From Chitinophagaceae bacterium BSSC1 (GTDB lineage: Bacteria > Bacteroidota > Bacteroidia > Chitinophagales > Chitinophagaceae): a DNA stretch of 64,000 bases. Position numbers and translations under genes: made by a program. A model generated the notes under the pieces. It was not told where the DNA came from. It ran no database searches and saw nothing but the letters and a program-made list of their open reading frames with translations. The stretch is from positions 372,001-436,000 of the forward strand of contig NKJC01000003.1 in NCBI GenBank assembly GCA_002256435.1, given 5' to 3'. Below are positions 53,767-63,263 of this stretch, piece after piece; position 1 is the stretch's first letter; each line of letters begins with the position of its first letter.

Positions 53767-55209
53767 ATGAACCATACTAGACTAAGTGACAACTTAAGCA
53801 TCTCAAAAGCATTGATTGGACTATGGCAGATTGCCGATTTAGAAAGGGGGAATCAAAAAGTAGCCCCCATAGCAACAGCCAAAGCCATGCACGCTTATTA
53901 TGAACAAGGCTTAACCAGCTTTGACATGGCGGATCATTATGGTTCTGCTGAAGAAGTGGTAGGAGTATTTAGAAAAACCTATGGCTTGCGCGATGTTCAA
54001 TTTCTAACCAAATGGGTCCCAAGCCCTGGTAATATTACAGCCACACAAATTGAAGCTGCGGTAAAAAAAGCATTGACCAGATTACAGACAGATCAAATTC
54101 AACTCATGCAATTTCATGCATGGAATTATGCGCATCCCAGTTGGTTGGATTGTTTGTATGGTTTGCAAAAACTACAACAAGAAGGATTGATTGCCAATTT
54201 GGGTCTCACCAATTTTGACGAAGCACATTTAAATATGGTCATCCAATCTGGAATCAATGTTGTTAGTAATCAAGTTTGTTATTCCTTATTAGATCAACGC
54301 GCTGCAGGAAAAATGACTGCTACCTGTTTACAACACAATGTAAAACTGTTGGCCTTTGGAACCGTTGGTGGTGGCTTCTTTAGTGAAAAATGGTTGAACC
54401 AATCAGAACCTGCTATCAATGATTCATTGACTTGGTCTCAAATGAAATACAAGCGTTATATAGACGCTGCTGGCGGATGGAAATGGTATCAAGAGCTATT
54501 ACAAACATTATATAATATCGCGCAAGCACACCATGTTTCTATTGCTACCATTGCCAGTGCATATATTAAAGAACAACCCGCTGTTGGGGGCGTGATCATT
54601 GGGGCAAGAATGGGTGTTTCAGAACATATTCTGGAGAATAAAAAAGTATTGGATATTCAATTAAGCGCTGCTGAATTAGAGCTGATTAAATCTGTATTGG
54701 CAAAAGGTCAATCCATTCCAGGAGACTGTGGTGATGAATACAGAAAGCCGCCCTATTTAACGGCTACCGGAGACCTAAGTCATCATGTAAAAGAATTTCC
54801 AGTCCCCTACCCAACTATTTCAGATACACAAGGTAAAACAAAGGCCCTATCAGGCACTAGTTGGGAATCTATGGCAGGTTATAGCCGCGCAGTTAGAAAG
54901 GGGAACCGTATTCTTGTTTCAGGTACTACTGCTACCCATGGCAATCTTGTGATTGGGGGTAATGACCCTGCGGCACAGGCACATTTTATTTTTGATAAAA
55001 TAGAAGGGGCCATTCAATCATTGGGCGGCAAATTAGAAGACGTAGTTAGAACCCGAGTTTTTGTCAAAGACATTAACCAATGGGAACCCATTGCAAGAGC
55101 GCACGGCCAAAGATTTGCAGCAATTCAGCCTGCCAATACCATGGTGCAAGCCAATTTAATTGGGGATGATTATCTAGTTGAGATTGAGGCAGAAGCCATA
55201 GTGGAGTAA
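53767..55209 (+). CDS. aldo/keto reductase fused to RidA-like domain
   Basis: A 480-residue fusion. Residues 1-325 are an aldo/keto reductase with the tetrad D53, Y58 (FDMADHYG), K82 (FLTKW) and H117 (QFHAW), and an NADPH pocket near VIIGARMG. After a ~40-residue linker, residues 365-480 form a RidA/YjgF domain with VRTRVFVKDI, which holds the Arg that RidA uses to deaminate enamines or imines, and ends in VEIEAEAIVE. A reductase plus an imine deaminase in one chain suggests removal of amino group and carbonyl reduction of the same intermediate. It lies between an APC permease and a photolyase gene. Confidence 0.88.
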   Translation: MNHTRLSDNLSISKALIGLWQIADLERGNQKVAPIATAKAMHAYYEQGLTSFDMADHYGSAEEVVGVFRKTYGLRDVQFLTKWVPSPGNITATQIEAAVKKALTRLQTDQIQLMQFHAWNYAHPSWLDCLYGLQKLQQEGLIANLGLTNFDEAHLNMVIQSGINVVSNQVCYSLLDQRAAGKMTATCLQHNVKLLAFGTVGGGFFSEKWLNQSEPAINDSLTWSQMKYKRYIDAAGGWKWYQELLQTLYNIAQAHHVSIATIASAYIKEQPAVGGVIIGARMGVSEHILENKKVLDIQLSAAELELIKSVLAKGQSIPGDCGDEYRKPPYLTATGDLSHHVKEFPVPYPTISDTQGKTKALSGTSWESMAGYSRAVRKGNRILVSGTTATHGNLVIGGNDPAAQAHFIFDKIEGAIQSLGGKLEDVVRTRVFVKDINQWEPIARAHGQRFAAIQPANTMVQANLIGDDYLVEIEAEAIVE

Positions 55210-55255
55210 TTGTTTAGAATCCGAACAATTGGATCTGGATGCCTGTTAAAGGATT

Positions 55256-56749
55256 ATGTCAGTTGCTATAAGTTTGGTATTTCCCCATCAATTATTCAAA
55301 GAACATCCTGCTTTGCAAAAAGGCAGAACCATCTACTTGGTAGAAGAATGGTTGTTTTTCAAGAAATATAGATTTCACAAACAGAAACTGGTCTTACATA
55401 GGGCCAGTATGCAGTTTTACCAACAGTGGTTAATAGCGCAGGGCTATCAGGTTATATACATTGACACCAATCACCCTTTACAAGATGTTCGCGCATTGAT
55501 CAAACAATTGGCTATTGAACAAACAACTGACATTCATGTGTCAGCAGTAGCTGATGATTGGTTGGACCAAAGAATCACAAAAAGTTGTGCTGCAAACAAA
55601 ATCAAATTAATCATTCACGAGAACCCTAATTTTTTAAATAGCAAGGAATCTGTTGAGACTTATTTTAGCAAAAGGAAAACCTATTTTCAAACAGACTTTT
55701 ATACTTGGCAACGCAAGCAAAGAAAAATCTTGTTAGTGGCCGATGGAAAACCCCTTGGTGGTCAATGGACCTTTGATTCAGACAATAGAAAACCATTTCC
55801 TAAGAAAGGCATCGCGCCAGCTATGAAGCAATTTGGGGACAATGCATTTTTAGTAGAAGCCAGAACCTATGTTCAGCAGCATTTTCCCAATAACTATGGA
55901 ACAGTCAATGGGCCACATTTGTTTGTGAATAGTTTTCAAGAGGCGCAGCAATGGTTGGATGATTTTATCAAAAATCGCTTTGAACATTTTGGCATTTATG
56001 AAGACGCCATTGTAACAAATGAAACTGTGCTGCATCATTCAGTGTTAACCCCCATGCTCAATATTGGTTTATTAAACCCGCAACAGGTAATGGACAGGGT
56101 AATTGAACAAGCAGAACAATACCAAATTCCGCTTAATTCATTAGAAGGATTTATTAGACAGGTTATGGGTTGGCGAGAATTCATTCACTTGGTGTATGAA
56201 AGAGAGGGTGGTAAACAACGCAGCACCAATTATTGGAAATTCAGCAGAAAAATACCTGAAGATTTTTGGACAGGAAATACCGGCATTGAACCCATTGACA
56301 GCACCATTAAAAAAATCTTGGCAACTGGTTATTGTCATCATATTGAGCGGCTCATGGTGTTGGGAAATTTTATGTTGCTCTGTGAATTTGATCCAGATCA
56401 AGTGTATCAGTGGTTTATGGAATTATTTATAGATGCTTATGATTGGGTCATGGTACCCAATGTCTATGGCATGACCCAATTTGCAGATGGGGGTTTAATG
56501 ACCACCAAACCTTATATCAGTGGGAGTAATTACTTAATGAAGATGAGTGATTACCCCAAGGGAGATTGGCAACCCATTTGGGATGGGCTGTTCTGGAGAT
56601 TCATGCATGTGCATAGAGATTTCTTTTTGAAAAATCCTAGACTGGGGATGTTGGTGAAAACCTTTGATAAAATGAGTCCGGAAAAACAGCAATTTCATTT
56701 AATGAATGCAGAGCGGTTTTTGAAGGATTTAGATAAGCAATTGAATTAG
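55256..56749 (+). CDS. cryptochrome/photolyase-related protein lacking Fe-S ligands
   Basis: A 497-residue protein of the photolyase-related (PF04244 type) family, which includes the iron-sulfur bacterial cryptochromes and (6-4) photolyases such as PhrB. The N-terminal alpha/beta domain (1-150) and the FAD domain (about 180-480) are of normal length, with RQVMGWREFIHLVYE, GYCHHIERLMVLGNFMLL, PNVYGMTQFADGG and SGSNYLMKMSDYPKGDW. In PhrB the last two blocks carry Cys (YCxxC and a CPF/ALYW block); here they read DYPKGDW and PIWDGLFW, with no cysteine, so the 4Fe-4S cluster is probably lost. It may be a light-dependent DNA repair enzyme or photoreceptor. It converges with the SGNH-GH20 gene 1 nt away. 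Confidence 0.88.
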   Translation: MSVAISLVFPHQLFKEHPALQKGRTIYLVEEWLFFKKYRFHKQKLVLHRASMQFYQQWLIAQGYQVIYIDTNHPLQDVRALIKQLAIEQTTDIHVSAVADDWLDQRITKSCAANKIKLIIHENPNFLNSKESVETYFSKRKTYFQTDFYTWQRKQRKILLVADGKPLGGQWTFDSDNRKPFPKKGIAPAMKQFGDNAFLVEARTYVQQHFPNNYGTVNGPHLFVNSFQEAQQWLDDFIKNRFEHFGIYEDAIVTNETVLHHSVLTPMLNIGLLNPQQVMDRVIEQAEQYQIPLNSLEGFIRQVMGWREFIHLVYEREGGKQRSTNYWKFSRKIPEDFWTGNTGIEPIDSTIKKILATGYCHHIERLMVLGNFMLLCEFDPDQVYQWFMELFIDAYDWVMVPNVYGMTQFADGGLMTTKPYISGSNYLMKMSDYPKGDWQPIWDGLFWRFMHVHRDFFLKNPRLGMLVKTFDKMSPEKQQFHLMNAERFLKDLDKQLN

Positions 56750-56750
56750 C

Positions 56751-59315
56751 TTAATCAATAGGAATAAAAGTAAACATCCATTTAACCGGGTTATTCCATT
56801 TAGGCGCTTCAAATGATCCTACTGGAGCTTTGATTAAAATGGTGTTCCACCCTTTTTTAAATAAAATTTTAGTTGGTGCTCTGTATTCATATCCTTCGTC
56901 TATTAATGGCTTTTCCAATTCACCAGGATTACCAGCATTTTGCCAAATAGGAGGAGGAACTAAATTTCCATTTACCCAAATCTTACTGTTTTTATTGTCC
57001 CATGCACCTAAAGGAGGAGAATCTGTTGCTGTAGAGCGGGAAAAGTTATTAAATCCAATCCAACAGTCCCTAAGCCTATCTGCTTCCACCCAGATTTTTC
57101 TAAACGCATAATAGGTACTACTATCTGGAGCATTTGAGAGATGTGACTGAATTAATGGATGCCAAAAATGTCTTAACCAAATTGTTCCTCCAATCAAACT
57201 AATAGTATTGTCAATATTGTTCGATTGAAAATAATTGGGAGATTCTGGATCAAAGGTTAAAGTTGTATTACCATTATTGTCATAAGGCCCAATTAATTTC
57301 CATTGACTCTGACTTTGCTGTATATAAGGAAAGGAAAGATTTTGAAAATATATTGTCTTATGATTTAATAGCCTTTTTTCAAAGGAAAGGAAATCTGTAA
57401 AGCGCTTTGTACCAGGTACACCCATATCTGACAAATATTGACCAGGTACATTGTAACCGTTTCCAACCCAACACCTTTCAGCAAACACTAACATAACAGG
57501 ATATACCGCATTCATATTTATGAGATCTGATTCTTTAGAAACATTCCTGTCAGGCCAATTACAAAGAGTAGCTCCAAGTTTATATTCATTACCAGCAACA
57601 GTATCACAGATTTGATGGTTGAAAGTTGCCACAACCCCATCTATTGGATCAAAATGGTTTAAGTACAAATGTCTAGAGTCAATGGAAGGATAATTATTTT
57701 TAGGTTTGGTTTTACCATTCCACATTTGCAATATTGTTTGTTCAGGAACATTACCGCCAGGATCCCATGCTAATACTTTTTTGTGATTCAATTTCAAAAC
57801 AGCTACCATCTGGGGAAGAAAGTTCTTATTGGTAATCCTAACCTCATCTCCACCAATATGGATATAGGGAACATCTAATTGAGTACACAAATCTGTCAGG
57901 ATATTTTTACAGGCAATTATACCTGAATCGGATTGCATCTCAAAGCCCATGGCCCTTTTAAACGCTGCACTATGACCTGGCATATCAATCTCAGGAACCA
58001 ATGTGATAAATCTATCTTTACAATAAGCTATTAATTCTTTAAGTTCTTTTAAGGAATAAAATTTACCTATGTTACGCAACATGTTTGCTGGAGAAGTCAA
58101 TTGCGGATATCTTTTACTTTCGATTCTCCAAGCTATATCTTCTGTTAAGTGAAAATGAAAGATGTTTAGTTTATATCTAGCCATTACATCAATCTGTTGT
58201 TTGAGCTGTGGAATTGATTGAAAATTCCTGCCAACATCAACCATAAATCCACGCCAAGAAAAAGCAGACCAATCCTCAATTTCAACAACAGGAATAGCAC
58301 TATGAATGGCTAATTGCTTAAATGTTTGTAAAGCATTGAATAATCCATTTAAAGACCATGCAACTAATTTAATTGAAGCATTATTTACAGAAATAGAATA
58401 AGCATCCGTTAAATGCTTCTTAGAAAAAGTATCGCTCAATATCAATTCAATCTGTTTTTCTCCAACAGAAATCTTTTGACTAATACGAGTCTTTAAGTTT
58501 ATTGAACCAAGATATTCTTGAAGTTGTATGCCAATTTTATATGCAGCATTATTTGAAATAGATATGGCTTTAAAATCCCTTAAATCAATTTTAGCAGTTG
58601 ACCATTGAACTTTTTTGGGCATTGGAATTAAGTCAGGTATATCAAATACCTTATTTAGAACCACTTCTTTCCACTTCAAATAACCATTGCTATTCAAATG
58701 CAATCCATCATTGGTAAACCTTTCGTTAAGCCTTCCTGTACTATCCACTAAAAATGAAAACACGTCTATGTATTCAAATTGATGCGTTTTATAAACGGAA
58801 AACAATTGTTCATTAAGATCAAGAATTTGCGCTTTTTTAGAAGTATGCCCGCCAAATTTTCCAAACTTTTCATTTACCGGAAAAATACTTTGCACATAAA
58901 CTTTGGTATTGGGAGCGTTTTGTTTGATCAAATCAACTATCCAAATAATATTTCTTACAATACTATCAGTGGTGATATTTCTAGTCAAATCATTAATACC
59001 AATCAATAAAAAGATTTTCTCCGGATTTCTTGTATAGATTTCCTCCAATCTATTCAATACACCAATAGTAAAATCTCCACTAATCCCTCTATTCAAAATA
59101 CGACCTTCTCCAAATAACTCACTCCATTCCGCCCCATCAGAAATGCTATCTCCTAGGAAAATGATATTATTTTGAGATCTGGGTAATGTTTTAAAATGAG
59201 AATGTCTTTGATGATAATAAGTAGTAAATAAAGAATCTGGGAAATGAGGCTGTTCAATTTGTGCAATAGCTTCAAATGAACATGCAATAAAAATTAAAAC
59301 TGCAAAAATTCTCAT
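56751..59315 (-). CDS. SGNH esterase fused to GH20 N-acetylhexosaminidase
   Basis: An 854-residue exported protein with two enzymes. Residues 20-215 form an SGNH/GDSL hydrolase: S57 in GDSISDG, N108 in GINDL and D203-x-x-H206 in DGLHL. Residues from 225 form a GH20 enzyme, with GGDEV at D490-E491, WRGFMVDVGRNF and FHFHLTEDIAW; a beta domain follows to the end. The SGNH part probably removes acetyl or other esters from glycans, and the GH20 part removes terminal GlcNAc or GalNAc. I chose the start at 59315 (MRIFAVLIFIACSFEAIAQ signal peptide). It follows the sialidase gene by 17 nt and is the last gene of the sialoglycan operon. Confidence 0.9.
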   Translation of the reverse strand: MRIFAVLIFIACSFEAIAQIEQPHFPDSLFTTYYHQRHSHFKTLPRSQNNIIFLGDSISDGAEWSELFGEGRILNRGISGDFTIGVLNRLEEIYTRNPEKIFLLIGINDLTRNITTDSIVRNIIWIVDLIKQNAPNTKVYVQSIFPVNEKFGKFGGHTSKKAQILDLNEQLFSVYKTHQFEYIDVFSFLVDSTGRLNERFTNDGLHLNSNGYLKWKEVVLNKVFDIPDLIPMPKKVQWSTAKIDLRDFKAISISNNAAYKIGIQLQEYLGSINLKTRISQKISVGEKQIELILSDTFSKKHLTDAYSISVNNASIKLVAWSLNGLFNALQTFKQLAIHSAIPVVEIEDWSAFSWRGFMVDVGRNFQSIPQLKQQIDVMARYKLNIFHFHLTEDIAWRIESKRYPQLTSPANMLRNIGKFYSLKELKELIAYCKDRFITLVPEIDMPGHSAAFKRAMGFEMQSDSGIIACKNILTDLCTQLDVPYIHIGGDEVRITNKNFLPQMVAVLKLNHKKVLAWDPGGNVPEQTILQMWNGKTKPKNNYPSIDSRHLYLNHFDPIDGVVATFNHQICDTVAGNEYKLGATLCNWPDRNVSKESDLINMNAVYPVMLVFAERCWVGNGYNVPGQYLSDMGVPGTKRFTDFLSFEKRLLNHKTIYFQNLSFPYIQQSQSQWKLIGPYDNNGNTTLTFDPESPNYFQSNNIDNTISLIGGTIWLRHFWHPLIQSHLSNAPDSSTYYAFRKIWVEADRLRDCWIGFNNFSRSTATDSPPLGAWDNKNSKIWVNGNLVPPPIWQNAGNPGELEKPLIDEGYEYRAPTKILFKKGWNTILIKAPVGSFEAPKWNNPVKWMFTFIPID

Positions 59316-59332
59316 TTCCTTTTCATTAAATA

Positions 59333-60499
59333 TTATTCCTTCCAATTGATTACTGAAAACACAATTTGAGCATAACCATCTCTTTCATAAAACACGCCAA
59401 TTTGATTTTTACTCAATCTGACAATATCTGAATAAGCAGTAAAATCTTTCTTTTTAGGATCAGTACTACTATCAATTAAAATCTGTTTCGCCCAAGTCAC
59501 TCCTTCATTAAAACTAATTCTGAGGGTTAGATTATTTCTTTTTACAGTATCCGCAGCATTACAGAATGCCAATACATGTTTTCCCTTTTTGATTCCCAAA
59601 TTCAAAATACTACCCTCACAAACCGGATCTGGTAAATTTTGATCAAATGAAATATTGTTCCAAGATTGACCACCATCTATGCTTTTTGCTACAAGCCTTG
59701 CTTTAATATCACCTTTTTGATTTCTGGCGTTCAGTAATAAACCATTATTAGATATTTCAGCAGCTGTTGATTCATTACTACTTGGCAGATTTACAGATTC
59801 ACTTAAATGGAAAGTTTTACCATGGTCATCCGTATAAAAACCATGAGCAAAATAGTCTTCTGCTCCTTTTTTAGGTGCTCCTTTTGAATGATTAGCGGCA
59901 ATATAAATACGACCCTGATACTTTCCATTGGCAATTTGCAAAGCATGACCAGGGGTATTCGCATAACTTCTCCAGTCTTCTGAAAAATTGTATGCTGCAT
60001 TCATTTTAGGCTGATTTGGCCTGTGAACTTGACTTGTGATATTCACAGGAGCACTCCAAGTAACTCCTCCATCAATAGATGTCTTATACCAAACCTCTCT
60101 TAGCCCGTTACCCTTTCTAACTTCTGATTCATGGTTGTTACCCGTATTATAAAATAGAAATATTTTGCCTTTGGGATATGCGGGATCAGTTAAATCAACA
60201 ACTGGTGCGGGATTACCAGCTTGTAGGCTATCAGCATCAACAATAGTATTAATAGGCCCCCATGTTAGACCTTTGTCATGACTGGTTTTCATGACAATAT
60301 TAATATCGCCAAAATCACCACTTCCATTTACACGCCCCTCACAAAAAGCAAGTAAATCCTTATTAGGCAACATAATGATGGCAGGGATTCTAAAACTCTT
60401 ATGACCATCAGTGCCTGAAATAAAGACAGGATTTTTAACCTGTGCTATTAATCCCGATTGGATAAATAATACACAGATAAATAGGATTCTAGTATACAT
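59333..60499 (-). CDS. GH33 exo-alpha-sialidase
   Basis: A 388-residue secreted enzyme. After the signal peptide (1-19) the sialidase FRIP motif is KSFRIPAI (R37), with a second Arg at AFCEGR (R56) and the acidic residue in SGDFGD (D62). Five Asp-box-like units are visible: SHDKGLTW, SIDGGVTW, TDDHGKTF, SIDGGQSW and SFNEGVTW. The nucleophile Tyr is likely in GVFYERDGYA. It releases terminal sialic acid from glycans. It is in an operon with sialate O-acetylesterase, AGE epimerase and an MFS permease, which is strong support for sialic acid use. Confidence 0.94.
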   Translation of the reverse strand: MYTRILFICVLFIQSGLIAQVKNPVFISGTDGHKSFRIPAIIMLPNKDLLAFCEGRVNGSGDFGDINIVMKTSHDKGLTWGPINTIVDADSLQAGNPAPVVDLTDPAYPKGKIFLFYNTGNNHESEVRKGNGLREVWYKTSIDGGVTWSAPVNITSQVHRPNQPKMNAAYNFSEDWRSYANTPGHALQIANGKYQGRIYIAANHSKGAPKKGAEDYFAHGFYTDDHGKTFHLSESVNLPSSNESTAAEISNNGLLLNARNQKGDIKARLVAKSIDGGQSWNNISFDQNLPDPVCEGSILNLGIKKGKHVLAFCNAADTVKRNNLTLRISFNEGVTWAKQILIDSSTDPKKKDFTAYSDIVRLSKNQIGVFYERDGYAQIVFSVINWKE

Positions 60500-60524
60500 A
60501 AGTTTATTTTTTTTCTATTAATAT

Positions 60525-62024
60525 TTATAGAACAGGTATTTTAAAAGTTGATGTAGGCAAGTATTCTGAATTTATCAAATTAGCATCTGTAAAAGGCTTC
60601 CACCCATAATAAACATACTCAGGTCTTGTCTTGCTTTTAATTAAAACAGTTTCATGTTCAATGGTTGCTACTGAATCATTTATACCATCTAATGAAAATC
60701 CCCTAAGCGCAAGACCATCCGATGTTAATAGACCTTTAGATAGATAGTTAAATGATATAACCACATTTCCATTGCGGTATGTTGCTTTTATAGGAAGAGG
60801 ACCCGAAGGAATAATCTTAATCTTATAGTTTTTGTTTAAAGCCCAATTTGCTAGTCTGATTCCAACTTCTTTTTTATTGGTGGGATGCACATCATTTTTA
60901 AATCCTAGATCAGAAGAAACAGCCATCCCGGTATTTGAAACCAAATCCATTATTAGTCTTTGCTGGTCTCTGAATTGTGGCCAAAATTCACTTTTATACT
61001 TTAGGGTGTCTTTTGAAGAAAGTTGTACAAAATAATAGGGTAATTTTGGTTCCTTCCATTTATTTCTAAAATTACTTATCATCAACTGGGTTAATGCAGC
61101 ATATTCATAAACCCGATCAAGTTCTTGTGCATTACTTTCTCCTTGATAACAAATAATGCCTTTAATGGGAAATTGAATCAATGAAGTTAAACCTGCATCA
61201 TAAGCAAATCCAGGTTTATATGAATGAAATTTACCAAAATCATCTTTAAGAACTGAGGAAAGCGACCCTATGTTTTGACTCCCTCTTTCTCTTACCCAAA
61301 TTGGCAATGAAGAATTAGTTAACCAATTGCCAGATACTTTGTTAGAAAATTGATTAGAATTCTTAAGTGCTTGATTGCTTATAAATGTTTCTAATGGAGC
61401 TCCCCCAATGGATAAATTAATTAAACCAATTGGAATATCTGTATTGGTAAAGATTGATTTTCCAAAATAGTACGCAACGGCGCTCATATTTTTGAATGTC
61501 AAGCTATCACAGATTTGCCACTGACCTTCATAAAATTCTTTAGCATTCAATTTTTTGACTATTGAATCTGAAAAAGCAATATTATAGGTATTCTTGCCAG
61601 CATAAGTGGGATTATAAAATCTAATTAATGGAAAATTAGAATTGTTTTTCTCATCCTTAAAATGTAGTTCCCTTGTCATTGGAAACTCCATATTAGATTG
61701 TCCAATACAAAGCCAAACATCTCCAATGATTATATTTTCAAACCTAATTTCTTGAAGTCCGCTTTCTATTTTCAAAGATTGAGGAAGCTTAGAAATAGAT
61801 TGTTTTTTAAAAACTACAATCCAATTTGAATCTGATTGAACAAGGTTTGATTTTGTTTCTCCATTAAATGTAACAGCAACCAATTGTTTTGGATTCGCCT
61901 TTCCAAAAATACAAATAGGCTTTCCGTGTTGCAAAACCATATTATCACTAAATATAGACCCCACTCTGAGTTGAGCACTCAACAGCAATGGAGATAGCAA
62001 TAAAATAGTGATAAATGATTTCAT
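60525..62024 (-). CDS. sialate O-acetylesterase
   Basis: A 499-residue secreted SGNH-type esterase of the sialate O-acetylesterase family. A signal peptide (1-17) is followed by a beta domain and the catalytic block GQSNMEFPM (Ser110), the oxyanion region and the Asp/His pair in SDLGFKNDVHPTNK. ICYQGESNA is another hallmark. It removes O-acetyl groups from sialic acid so that the sialidase, the permease and the catabolic enzymes can act. It lies between the AGE epimerase gene (12 nt) and the sialidase gene (25 nt) in the same operon. Confidence 0.92.
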   Translation of the reverse strand: MKSFITILLLSPLLLSAQLRVGSIFSDNMVLQHGKPICIFGKANPKQLVAVTFNGETKSNLVQSDSNWIVVFKKQSISKLPQSLKIESGLQEIRFENIIIGDVWLCIGQSNMEFPMTRELHFKDEKNNSNFPLIRFYNPTYAGKNTYNIAFSDSIVKKLNAKEFYEGQWQICDSLTFKNMSAVAYYFGKSIFTNTDIPIGLINLSIGGAPLETFISNQALKNSNQFSNKVSGNWLTNSSLPIWVRERGSQNIGSLSSVLKDDFGKFHSYKPGFAYDAGLTSLIQFPIKGIICYQGESNAQELDRVYEYAALTQLMISNFRNKWKEPKLPYYFVQLSSKDTLKYKSEFWPQFRDQQRLIMDLVSNTGMAVSSDLGFKNDVHPTNKKEVGIRLANWALNKNYKIKIIPSGPLPIKATYRNGNVVISFNYLSKGLLTSDGLALRGFSLDGINDSVATIEHETVLIKSKTRPEYVYYGWKPFTDANLINSEYLPTSTFKIPVL

Positions 62025-62036
62025 TGATCAATTAGG

Positions 62037-63263
62037 TTAACTAGCATTCTTTTCTAAGTTTTTTTCAAACAAATGCTTTTTCAGTATTTGAAAACAATAC
62101 CATTCCTGTCTTGGTAAATGAAATGGCCCCTTAAATAAATTTCCTTTTGCTGTTTGTGCAATAGATCCATCTCTATGTAAATAACCAAACCATTCCCCAT
62201 TTACCTTATCATGAAAATGCTTGTAAGAATAATCATGCACCAATTGATGCATATTGGCATATTTTTCATTCCCGGTTACCAGATAGGCTAACAAAGTGGC
62301 AATAATCACTTCATTATGTGGCCACCAAAACTTCATGTCTTGCCAATATTCCTGGACCGGCTTATCATATACGTCTCTATAGTATAAAATCCCCCCATAT
62401 TGTTTATCCCAACCTCTTTCCCACATATAATCAATCATCCTACAACCTAATGCTATCAAATCTGGGTCATTATTCCTATATAACGCTTCGTGTAAGATAA
62501 ACCATGCTCCTTCAATGGCATGACCTGGGTTTAAAGTGCGGCCATCAATATGATCAATGATATTACCATCAAGATCTACTTGTTCCATAACACATTTAAT
62601 ATTGTCTTTAACAAAATCCTGCTTAATCTCCTGTATCCATTGATTGATATAATCATCACAACGATCATCACCAATAGTTTCTCTTAATTGTTGTGCCGTA
62701 TTAATCATAATCATTGGCACACCAATTCCTTTAGATGGTCTAGTATTGGTAAACTTGGGCACTAACTTTATGGTAGAGTTGGCATAATCAATACATTTTC
62801 CAAATACAAATCTTGCCTTTTCTGCTGCTTCCATATCTCCACTTGCTTTTGCATAAGCAGCTGCTGCAATTACATAAAACGTTTCAGAAAAAAAATACCT
62901 GCGTTTTCTAATTGGCTTTCCATCCCTTGTAACATGAAAAAACATTTGTCCATCATTGTCAAAGCAATGTTTGTTCAGAAAATCATACCCAAGCTTAGCA
63001 CCTTTCAACCATTCCTCTTTGGGTTCTATTGTATTGTATAAAGTAGATAGTAACCAGGTAGCCCTACCTTGAATCCAAACAGCTTTATCATCGTCTATTA
63101 AACTGCCGTCTTGGTCTCTCATCAATAAAAAACCTCCTTGAATTTCATCAAATGATCTAGGAAACCAAAAAGGAACCGTATCGGTTAATAACTGAGTTTT
63201 GTAAAATTCAAATAGTTCTTTTAAATCCTGTTCACTATAACTCATATGCAAATTTTGAAACAT
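62037..63263 (-). CDS. AGE family N-acylglucosamine 2-epimerase
   Basis: A 408-residue alpha/alpha-barrel protein of the AGE (N-acylglucosamine 2-epimerase) family, which interconverts N-acetylmannosamine and N-acetylglucosamine. Recognisable segments are GGFLLMRDQDGS, WIQGRATWLLSTLYN, GHAIEGAWFILHEAL and the Trp/His-rich KFWWPHNEVIIATL, which hold the barrel's active-site His residues. No signal peptide, so it is cytoplasmic. It turns ManNAc, released from sialic acid by a lyase, into GlcNAc. The lyase gene is not in the window. The start overlaps the stop of the MFS gene as TAATG; the Met at codon 7 is an alternative start. Confidence 0.92.
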   Translation of the reverse strand: MFQNLHMSYSEQDLKELFEFYKTQLLTDTVPFWFPRSFDEIQGGFLLMRDQDGSLIDDDKAVWIQGRATWLLSTLYNTIEPKEEWLKGAKLGYDFLNKHCFDNDGQMFFHVTRDGKPIRKRRYFFSETFYVIAAAAYAKASGDMEAAEKARFVFGKCIDYANSTIKLVPKFTNTRPSKGIGVPMIMINTAQQLRETIGDDRCDDYINQWIQEIKQDFVKDNIKCVMEQVDLDGNIIDHIDGRTLNPGHAIEGAWFILHEALYRNNDPDLIALGCRMIDYMWERGWDKQYGGILYYRDVYDKPVQEYWQDMKFWWPHNEVIIATLLAYLVTGNEKYANMHQLVHDYSYKHFHDKVNGEWFGYLHRDGSIAQTAKGNLFKGPFHLPRQEWYCFQILKKHLFEKNLEKNAS

